Part shown: piece after piece, positions 1-4,896 of the stretch | Numbering within the stretch: position 1 is the stretch's first letter | Layout of the letters: every line of letters starts with the position of its first letter | Assembly (NCBI GenBank): GCA_030693105.1 | Contig: JAUYBK010000114.1 | Coordinates: 1-7,385, forward strand | DNA from: Methanobacteriaceae archaeon | GTDB lineage: Archaea; Methanobacteriota; Methanobacteria; Methanobacteriales; Methanobacteriaceae | DNA length: 7,385 bases | Reading direction: 5' to 3' | Translations under genes and position numbers: made by a program | Notes under the pieces: generated by a model | What the model saw: only the letters and a program-made list of their open reading frames with translations | Databases searched by the model: none | Told to the model about the DNA's origin: nothing

Positions 1-2
1 AA

Positions 3-8
3 GTGGTC
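3..8 (+). promoter_or_regulatory. Partial Shine-Dalgarno site supporting the ATG at 12
   Basis: GTGGTC matches GTGATC of the archaeal anti-16S consensus at five of six bases and lies 3 nt before the ATG at 12, the usual spacing for the 3' part of that consensus. The window edge cuts off the bases before it. It favours ATG 12 over GTG 3 as the start. Confidence 0.45.
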
Positions 9-11
9 CAC

Positions 12-1367
12 ATGTTAGATAAAATATTAGGAAAAAAGGATAAGGATAAAAAAGATGTCCCTGATCTTCGTAAGGATGATAAAAAATCTGACTCGGACAT
101 TGGCGGACGTCTTAAGGACATGGTATCCAAAGCCAGCGAAAAATCTAAGGAAAAGGTCACACCCAAAGAAAACGGCCTTAAAAAGCCTATTAGCGGTGAT
201 TCGAAAAAAGATCCGGGTTCTAAGAAAATACCTAGGCCAGTGCCTAAACCACGTCCCAAGCCAATGGATAAACCTAAATTAAAGCCACCCAAACAGTCTA
301 AAAAGAAACTTGGTGGCGCTGGCGGCTTTGGTCGTAAAGCTACCGATGATGATCAGAGGACTCTGGTTGGAGCTGCGGTATTTGGTATTATTCTGATTGT
401 ACTGGTGGGTGCCGGTTATTACTTTTTGGTATATCAACCGTATCAAGATGCTTTAAGTTCAGCCAAGCAAACCAAGTTTAGCGAAGTTAACGCTTATTTC
501 AAAGGACCATTAGCTTTAGATCCAAGAAAACAGACAATAATGGCGGATATAGATTCGGGAGTAACGCCCGAACAGGTTTTAGCTGTGGACGTCTTGGGAC
601 CAGCCACGGGGGCCTGGAGAGAGTACCAGAGTCAAGAAATTAACGCTAAGAAGGATCCCTATGGGCGGGTTATGATAACCTACGCAGTGGTAGGCGCAGC
701 AGGTCAGAAAAATTTAATGACAAAGATTGCTGATGCCCAGAAAATAGTCAACGAAGCTGACGCCAGTGTACTGGCCAACATGGTAATCCAAACTCCAGAC
801 ACAGTAGCCGTACCGGTCATAATAACCCGACTGCAAGCTGCAGGAGGACTGGTGAATGTTGGTGACAGTGTAGATGTATATCTGCGAACAGTTCCTACTG
901 CTTCCAATGAGACTAATCAGACTGCTGAACCGGCGGTAAATACAACAACTCCCAACATAAGTGGGGCCACAGTTCTCGCCATATTAAGAGCAGAGGACAG
1001 TGGGGTGGTTGATGCTAACATGAAACATGCTCAAGATGTAGCCATAAACCAGATGACCATGAGTACTTCTCGTAGCGAATCTGCTTCAGGAAATGTAGAA
1101 CAACTCTTAAGGGCATCAGCCTCCAGAAACTGGAATGAAGCTCAGATAAACGCTCTATTAAAAGCCTACGGATGGAGATTATCTGATTTCGAACGGGCTT
1201 CTAACCTGGGAGAACTGGATGTTAAATACCTGGTCTTACTGGAAGTTCCTCGTGAAAACGCCCTTTTCTTGATGCAGAACCAGGATAGCATTGCGCTGAC
1301 AGTACCTACTCAGAGAGCTCCGGAATGGATGATTAAGGAGTTGCAATCCATATACGGAAAAACCTGA
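12..1367 (+). CDS. Membrane-anchored DUF515/CpaB-like surface protein with Lys/Pro-rich cytoplasmic tail
   Basis: The product is 451 aa if translation starts at the ATG at 12. That start is preceded by GTGGTC at 3-8, a partial match to the GGTGATC part of the archaeal Shine-Dalgarno site. GTG at 3 is in frame and possible, and a start left of the window cannot be excluded. Residues 1-110 are very rich in Lys, Asp and Pro, with a PxPK-type run at about 73-94. A single membrane helix lies at about 118-140, so by the positive-inside rule the tail is cytoplasmic and residues 141-451 are outside. The outer part has a stretch at about 179-195 (ADIDSGVTPEQVLAVD) and another at about 264-292 (AAGGLVNVGDSVDVYLRT) that resemble the SAF and RcpC segments of CpaB pilus-assembly proteins. 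The overall layout fits the archaeal DUF515 family as I remember it. Four N-glycosylation sequons cluster at 299-317. The next gene begins 40 nt downstream, so co-transcription with the secreted protein and sortase is likely. The molecular function is unknown. Confidence 0.8.
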   Translation: MLDKILGKKDKDKKDVPDLRKDDKKSDSDIGGRLKDMVSKASEKSKEKVTPKENGLKKPISGDSKKDPGSKKIPRPVPKPRPKPMDKPKLKPPKQSKKKLGGAGGFGRKATDDDQRTLVGAAVFGIILIVLVGAGYYFLVYQPYQDALSSAKQTKFSEVNAYFKGPLALDPRKQTIMADIDSGVTPEQVLAVDVLGPATGAWREYQSQEINAKKDPYGRVMITYAVVGAAGQKNLMTKIADAQKIVNEADASVLANMVIQTPDTVAVPVIITRLQAAGGLVNVGDSVDVYLRTVPTASNETNQTAEPAVNTTTPNISGATVLAILRAEDSGVVDANMKHAQDVAINQMTMSTSRSESASGNVEQLLRASASRNWNEAQINALLKAYGWRLSDFERASNLGELDVKYLVLLEVPRENALFLMQNQDSIALTVPTQRAPEWMIKELQSIYGKT

Positions 1368-1394
1368 TGGTGAAACTTAAGATATTATCAAACC

Positions 1395-1400
1395 AAGGTG
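1395..1400 (+). promoter_or_regulatory. Shine-Dalgarno site of the secreted-protein gene
   Basis: AAGGTG lies 7 nt before the ATG at 1408 and matches the core of the archaeal Shine-Dalgarno consensus. It fixes the start at the Met that begins a proper signal peptide. Confidence 0.6.
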
Positions 1401-1407
1401 TTTAGAC

Positions 1408-2307
1408 ATGATAAAAAAAATAGTCTTGGCTTCAGTATTTTTTTTCGCCCTCTTTACCTTTTTCGGGTCTTCCTGGGGGGCTGAAGCATGGATACAGGAG
1501 CAGGATTCCAGCCTTTATATGAGTCACCTGACGACCACCATCCACATACACATCAAGAACAACCGGGACCACGTGCAGTACTTTAAAATCAGCCAACAAT
1601 ATTTTAGTACTACTCCTCCCATTGACTGGTTAATTGTAAACACCAACCCCAAAGCAGTTAAGATGGTAAAATCAGTCACGCCGGAGTTAGGAGGGGATTA
1701 CGGCTGGAGAATAAACCCCGGGGAGACACGCAGCATTTGTTTCACACTGGCTGCCACGGGACCTATGGGCAACATACCTACCTATATCCAACAAAATGGA
1801 TCCATGCCAAACCAATTTTGGCCCTTAATTCCCGAACCCGGACTAGCGGCGTCATGGTTCATGCCCAATGAAATAGAATACTTAAACCCGGACCTTGATC
1901 TGCAAGTATGGCAAAGCCAGTTTACGTTTTTACTACACAATGTGGATACTAAGAGAGTGGCTGGAATTGTCAGGGCCCCTATAGTTCCCATAGACTCCAA
2001 GCTTACCTCGAGCAATCCACAAATTACTTTCGTTGACAAGGATGTGCCCTGGGCAGACACTGCAGCATGGGACGTTTCTATGGCACCGGGCAGTTCCAAA
2101 TGGTTTACTTATACCTATCAATGGCCGCTCTCGTCTTCCAATGAGCCTTCTCACAGTGGAAGGTCATACTCCTCTTTCCCGAAAACCAGTGCTTCTAAAA
2201 ATACTACCACGGTACCCACCCCGGGCACCGGCGTCCCTTACGGCCTTTTAGCAATAGGGGCGGTTGTGATAGCAGCAGGACTAACCTACAGCAAGTTTTT
2301 CAGATGA
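1408..2307 (+). CDS. Secreted surface protein with a sortase-type C-terminal sorting signal (putative sortase substrate)
   Basis: The 299-aa product starts at an ATG preceded by AAGGTG at 1395-1400. Residues 1-27 form a signal peptide: Lys at 3-4, a Phe-rich hydrophobic core, and a probable cleavage site near AEA/W. The mature part reads as two beta-sandwich-like halves, about 38-116 and 168-240. Each ends in a similar pattern with Trp, then Pro-Gly, then Phe-Thr (W100...P104-G105...F112-T113 and W221...P227-G228...F233-T234). A Ser/Thr-rich linker at about 241-270 follows, then TPGTG (271-275), a hydrophobic helix (about 277-294) and the basic tail KFFR. That order is the cell-wall sorting-signal layout, with Thr in place of the Leu of LPXTG. 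A sortase gene follows 48 nt downstream. Sequons occur at N130 and N265, and there is one Cys (C111). I do not recognise a named family for the body. It is probably anchored to pseudomurein or another surface polymer, or it could simply be a C-terminally anchored membrane protein. Confidence 0.8.
   Translation: MIKKIVLASVFFFALFTFFGSSWGAEAWIQEQDSSLYMSHLTTTIHIHIKNNRDHVQYFKISQQYFSTTPPIDWLIVNTNPKAVKMVKSVTPELGGDYGWRINPGETRSICFTLAATGPMGNIPTYIQQNGSMPNQFWPLIPEPGLAASWFMPNEIEYLNPDLDLQVWQSQFTFLLHNVDTKRVAGIVRAPIVPIDSKLTSSNPQITFVDKDVPWADTAAWDVSMAPGSSKWFTYTYQWPLSSSNEPSHSGRSYSSFPKTSASKNTTTVPTPGTGVPYGLLAIGAVVIAAGLTYSKFFR
2218..2304 (+). other. LPXTG-like sorting signal coding segment (TPGTG, hydrophobic helix, basic tail)
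   Basis: These codons specify TPGTG, then VPYG, an Ala/Ile/Val/Gly-rich hydrophobic stretch of about 16 residues, and the final KFFR. In classical sortase substrates a pentapeptide with the xPxTG pattern is cut between Thr and Gly and the helix plus basic tail retain the precursor in the membrane. The layout here agrees except that the first position is Thr instead of Leu. That a sortase acts on it is inferred from this layout and the adjacent sortase gene. Confidence 0.6.
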
Positions 2308-2327
2308 GTAAGTAGTTAATAGAGAAC

Positions 2328-2335
2328 TTTATATT
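2328..2335 (+). promoter_or_regulatory. Possible TATA-like box ahead of the sortase gene
   Basis: TTTATATT resembles an archaeal TATA box. Transcription would start about 25 nt downstream, near 2355, which would give an almost leaderless mRNA and would fit the ATG at 2365 rather than the GTG at 2356. The 48-nt gap is also compatible with plain read-through from the upstream gene, so this is weak. Confidence 0.2.
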
Positions 2336-2344
2336 AGTGAAGCA

Positions 2345-2349
2345 GTGAT
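2345..2349 (+). promoter_or_regulatory. Shine-Dalgarno site favouring the GTG start of the sortase gene
   Basis: GTGAT matches the 3' part of the archaeal consensus GGTGATC. It is 6 nt before GTG 2356 but 15 nt before ATG 2365, so it favours GTG. Confidence 0.4.
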
Positions 2350-2355
2350 ATATCA

Positions 2356-3090
2356 GTGAAAAAAATGAAGTTCTCTACTGTTTTGATAATTTCCGGGATG
2401 TTCATTATTTCCCTTTATTTTTTAGTAGAAGTGAATTACTATTCTGCAGTTGAAAATAATAGTCAGAATCGTTCGGAAACTCCTTATTTAGAAGTGTCCT
2501 TGATTGGAATTGATCAAAGCATCACTAACACGTCGGTGGATTATGGAGTGTATCACGAACCTCAATCTGCTAAACCTGGCAGCGGAACAGTGGTTTTATT
2601 TGGTCATAGAACCCTTCACGGGTCTCCTTTTTTGAAGTTGGACCAATTAAAACCTGGAGACAACATTACCCTAGCCTGGCCCGGTATTGGTAACGTAGAA
2701 TACCGGGTTTTAAACCACACCATTGTCCCTGCCTCTTATCGGCTGTCAGTTGAACAAGGAAATGTTCTTTTCTTAATTACCTGTTATCCTTTGGGTTCAT
2801 CCAAAGAAAGATTGATTATAAAGGCCAAACAGGAAAAAATATATCCTTACCAGGCGCCTAAAATTACCCCTGTTAAAGAGGATCAGCCGTACGCTTTGGC
2901 TTTAATAGCAGCATTTTTTGCAGGGGGTATGATTTTAAGTTTCTTCTATCCAGTTAGAGAGGACAGACTTTTACTGATAATAGCTACCCTGGCAATTACC
3001 CTCTTTTTAGTTCTGGGTTATTTGTTCCCTACCCCTGCCCGGGGCATAGAGTCGCAAATGTCTAATATTAGTAATTTTTTAGGTGTTTAG
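2356..3090 (+). CDS. Membrane sortase (transpeptidase) with C-terminal two-helix hairpin
   Basis: The 244-aa product is a sortase, a membrane cysteine transpeptidase that joins a surface protein to a cell-wall or pilus acceptor. Key residues are visible: H84 in FGHRT, C143 in the LITC form of the TLxTC motif, and R152 in KERLIIKA, nine residues after the Cys. One N-terminal membrane helix (about 7-24) places the catalytic domain outside. Two more helices follow it (about 180-199 and 205-224), linked by the charged turn REDR, which fits a cytoplasmic loop. Six sequons (N34, N38, N58, N103, N120, N237) all fall on predicted outer segments. The GTG start at 2356 is favoured by GTGAT at 2345-2349; the ATG at 2365 is the alternative and would shorten the protein by three residues. 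The likely substrate is encoded just upstream. The stop codon touches the mptD start codon. The sortase call is secure from the three residues, but I cannot assign a sortase class without a search. Confidence 0.9.
   Translation: MKKMKFSTVLIISGMFIISLYFLVEVNYYSAVENNSQNRSETPYLEVSLIGIDQSITNTSVDYGVYHEPQSAKPGSGTVVLFGHRTLHGSPFLKLDQLKPGDNITLAWPGIGNVEYRVLNHTIVPASYRLSVEQGNVLFLITCYPLGSSKERLIIKAKQEKIYPYQAPKITPVKEDQPYALALIAAFFAGGMILSFFYPVREDRLLLIIATLAITLFLVLGYLFPTPARGIESQMSNISNFLGV
3081..3085 (+). promoter_or_regulatory. Shine-Dalgarno site of mptD within the sortase gene
   Basis: AGGTG lies 5 nt before the ATG at 3091 and overlaps the last codons of the sortase gene. A ribosome ending on the TAG at 3088-3090 would be sitting on the next start, which is a classic arrangement for coupled translation. 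Confidence 0.6.
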
Positions 3091-3465
3091 ATGTCTAACC
3101 AAAAAGATGAAAAATACTTTCAAAACATTTCCCATCGGGAACGGGCCATCTTCGAAGGGGCCATAACTATGGGGGCTATGTTTCACCAGTTTGTTGGAAC
3201 GCCGGTTAATAAAAAGAGTGTAAAATCTCTGGAAAGGGCCATTAAAGATGCCATGGAGCTTCAACCTTGCATTGATAAGGTTGAGGTTAAGATTGATCTG
3301 GAAATGATTTCTGATTTCCAGAGTGAATATGAATACGTTTCCCTAACTGGAGAGATGTTGGACGTCACGGTAGTATCTTCCTACCATGATAGAAAAGTAA
3401 TTTCAAGGATGCATTACGTTGAAGAACTTCAATATCCATTGATGTATGTTAAAAAGGTGTTTTAG
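3091..3465 (+). CDS. mptD: Archaeal 7,8-dihydroneopterin aldolase (methanopterin biosynthesis)
   Basis: The 124-aa product matches the archaeal dihydroneopterin aldolase family (formerly DUF372), whose characterised member is from Methanocaldococcus jannaschii. The enzyme cleaves 7,8-dihydroneopterin to 6-hydroxymethyl-7,8-dihydropterin and glycolaldehyde, an early step to tetrahydromethanopterin, the C1 carrier of methanogenesis. It is cytosolic. The N-terminal signature RERAIFEGAITMGAMFHQF, followed by VGTPV, is typical. From memory the M. jannaschii active site uses Glu, His, Gln and Tyr; E22, H32, Q58 and Y109 fall at corresponding positions. Length is normal for the family. The ATG directly follows the sortase stop codon with no gap, and its Shine-Dalgarno AGGTG (3081-3085) lies inside the sortase gene, so translation is probably coupled. 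A T-rich terminator-like run follows. No functional link to the sortase is evident. Confidence 0.87.
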   Translation: MSNQKDEKYFQNISHRERAIFEGAITMGAMFHQFVGTPVNKKSVKSLERAIKDAMELQPCIDKVEVKIDLEMISDFQSEYEYVSLTGEMLDVTVVSSYHDRKVISRMHYVEELQYPLMYVKKVF

Positions 3466-3468
3466 TCC

Positions 3469-3502
3469 TTAATTTCTTTTTATTTTATTTTAGATGTTTT
3501 TC
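3469..3502 (+). terminator. T-rich transcription terminator after mptD
   Basis: Several T runs (for example 3477-3481 and 3497-3501) lie just after the mptD stop codon in an otherwise gene-free gap. Archaeal RNA polymerase terminates at oligo-T tracts without needing a hairpin, and no stable hairpin is obvious here. It separates the surface/mptD unit from the kor operon. Confidence 0.55.
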
Positions 3503-3522
3503 TTACTCACCTAATCTCAATG

Positions 3523-3531
3523 TATTTAAAA
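3523..3531 (+). promoter_or_regulatory. TATA-like box of the korDABC-sucC operon
   Basis: TATTTAAAA is a reasonable archaeal TATA box. Transcription would begin near 3550, leaving a leader of about 12 nt that still contains a ribosome binding site before the ATG at 3563. Its place after a T-rich terminator and before the first gene of a tight operon supports the call. No clear operator or riboswitch is visible. Confidence 0.5.
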
Positions 3532-3552
3532 GATCATTGCTAATAGAAATTT

Positions 3553-3559
3553 GGTTGAT
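3553..3559 (+). promoter_or_regulatory. Imperfect Shine-Dalgarno site of korD
   Basis: GGTTGAT is the consensus GGTGAT with one extra T, ending 3 nt before the ATG at 3563. It supports that ATG over the in-frame TTG at 3551, which overlaps the site itself and would add four residues not typical of KorD. Confidence 0.45.
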
Positions 3560-3562
3560 GCT

Positions 3563-3772
3563 ATGATTACGCTAGATAAGAACTTGTGCAAAGGGTGCAA
3601 CATATGCACCGAGTTTTGCCACCAACACGTATACGAAGAATCTCTTACGCTTGACAAAAAGGGTGTTTATGTTCCCAACCCCAAAAATGTGGAAAGATGC
3701 ACTAAATGTCAGATATGTTCACTGATGTGCCCTGATCAGGCAATAGAGGTGGAGGAAGATGATGAAGACTGA
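3563..3772 (+). CDS. korD: 2-oxoglutarate:ferredoxin oxidoreductase delta subunit (ferredoxin-like)
   Basis: The 69-aa product is the small bacterial-ferredoxin-type subunit of 2-oxoglutarate:ferredoxin oxidoreductase. It carries electrons between the catalytic KorAB core and external ferredoxin in the cytosol. Two CxxCxxCxxxC motifs are present: C9-C12-C15-C19 and C46-C49-C52-C56, expected to bind two [4Fe-4S] clusters. The second motif has the usual Pro after the last Cys, while the first has His20 there. The C-terminus is strongly acidic (EVEEDDED). The start ATG 3563 gives the normal N-terminus MITLDKNLCKGC. The gene is first in the operon and overlaps korA by 14 nt. The subunit name rests on position next to korA, since isolated ferredoxins of this type look alike. 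Confidence 0.9.
   Translation: MITLDKNLCKGCNICTEFCHQHVYEESLTLDKKGVYVPNPKNVERCTKCQICSLMCPDQAIEVEEDDED
3746..3751 (+). promoter_or_regulatory. Strong Shine-Dalgarno site of korA inside korD
   Basis: GAGGTG lies 7 nt before ATG 3759 and 10 nt before ATG 3762, within the acidic C-terminal codons of korD. Spacing mildly favours 3759. A second weaker GGAGG follows at 3751-3755 and would suit neither start better. Confidence 0.55.
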
Positions 3773-4895
3773 AAATTTATTTATACAGGGCAACGAAGCG
3801 TCTGCCCGTGGAGCGATTAAGGCGGGGTGCCGGTTTTTTGGAGGTTATCCCATTACTCCTTCAACAGAGGTAGCCGAAAATATTGCTATTTTTCTTCCTA
3901 AGGTGGGAGGTACTTTTATCCAGATGGAAGATGAGATAGCTGCATTAGGTGCGGTTATTGGTGCTGTTTGGAGCGGTGTGAAAGCTATGACTGCTACTTC
4001 TGGCCCTGGATTTTCTCTGATGCAAGAACACATTGGCTATGCCGCTATGACTGAAACTCCGCTGGTTATTGTGGATGTGCAGAGGGGCTCTCCATCTACA
4101 GCGCAGCCTACTATGGCATCCCAAAGTGACATGATGCAAGCCCGATGGGGGTCCCATGGAGACTATGAAATCATTGCCCTGGCCCCGTCTTCAGTCCAGG
4201 AATGTTTTGACTTCACGGTAGAAGCATTTAACCTGGCTGAAAAGTACCGGGTCCCGGTGATGGTAATGAGTGACGAGATAGTGGGTCACATGCGTGAGAA
4301 AATCACTATTCCTGAAAAAGTGGATGTTCTGGCCCGTCAAATGCCTTTTGAAGGCCCTGAAGAATTTTTACCATTTAAGGCAGCCCCGGACGGTACCAGT
4401 GCCATGCCTGCTTTTGGGGACGGATACAAAATGCATGTTACGGGACTAACCCATGATGAACGCGGTTATCCTGATGCATCGAATCCAGAAGGCCACTTCC
4501 AACTAGTTAAAAGACTTTGTGACAAAATAAGAAAACATACCGACGAAATAAGTCGGGTAAAAAATTATTATACTGACGATGCTGAGATAGTAGTCTTATC
4601 ATACGGTATTCCGACCAGACCGTCTTTAAAGGCAGTTTCAATGGCCAGAGATCAGGGGTTGAAGGTCGGTTTCATTAAACTGGACACGGTATGGCCCTTC
4701 CCTGAAAAAACCATTCTTGAAGGTGTTGGTGGGGCAAAAAGGGTTGTAGTGGTGGAGATGAATTTGGGACAAATTTTCTACGAGGTCCAACGAGTTTTAT
4801 CAGGAGTTAAAGTAGAACTGCTTCCTAAGATCGGTGGAGAAATACATCTGCCGGAGGAGATCCTCCAAAAGATAAAATTACAGGGGGGACTATAA
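3759..4895 (+). CDS. korA: 2-oxoglutarate:ferredoxin oxidoreductase alpha subunit
   Basis: The 378-aa product is the alpha subunit of the thiamine-diphosphate enzyme that interconverts 2-oxoglutarate + CoA and succinyl-CoA + CO2 with ferredoxin. In methanogens it mainly works reductively, making 2-oxoglutarate. Residues 1-185 form the pyrimidine-binding domain, with the substrate-class motif YPITPSTE at 30-37, the EDEIAALGAVIGA segment at 57-69 and TSGPGFSLM at 80-88. A middle segment with VTGLTHDERG (227-236) follows. The C-terminal domain (about 275-378) includes VVLSYGIPTR and VWPFPEKTI. YPITPST together with the separate D, A, B, C genes and adjacent sucC supports 2-oxoglutarate over pyruvate or indolepyruvate as substrate. 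Length is normal. The start overlaps korD by 14 nt; ATG 3762 is an equally plausible start one residue later. One nt separates its stop from korB. Confidence 0.95.
   Translation: MMKTENLFIQGNEASARGAIKAGCRFFGGYPITPSTEVAENIAIFLPKVGGTFIQMEDEIAALGAVIGAVWSGVKAMTATSGPGFSLMQEHIGYAAMTETPLVIVDVQRGSPSTAQPTMASQSDMMQARWGSHGDYEIIALAPSSVQECFDFTVEAFNLAEKYRVPVMVMSDEIVGHMREKITIPEKVDVLARQMPFEGPEEFLPFKAAPDGTSAMPAFGDGYKMHVTGLTHDERGYPDASNPEGHFQLVKRLCDKIRKHTDEISRVKNYYTDDAEIVVLSYGIPTRPSLKAVSMARDQGLKVGFIKLDTVWPFPEKTILEGVGGAKRVVVVEMNLGQIFYEVQRVLSGVKVELLPKIGGEIHLPEEILQKIKLQGGL
4882..4888 (+). promoter_or_regulatory. G-rich ribosome binding site of korB
   Basis: AGGGGGG lies 8 nt before the korB ATG at 4897, inside the last codons of korA. 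It is an unusual G run in place of GGAGGTGA. A near-copy precedes korC. Confidence 0.5.
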
Positions 4896-4896
4896 A

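Noticed and set aside
1782..2099. Antisense reading frame of about 105 codons opposite the secreted-protein gene
   Set aside because: It lies wholly opposite a well-supported gene, has no ribosome binding site or recognisable domain, and its composition looks like a reverse-strand shadow.
1396..3091. Shared 11-mer AGGTGTTTAGA at 1396-1406 and 3081-3091
   Set aside because: Both copies are a Shine-Dalgarno core next to a TTTAG string ahead of a start codon; with only two copies this is best explained by chance and common translation signals.
3551..3562. In-frame TTG start that would lengthen KorD by four residues
   Set aside because: It overlaps the likely ribosome binding site, and ATG 3563 gives the family-typical N-terminus.
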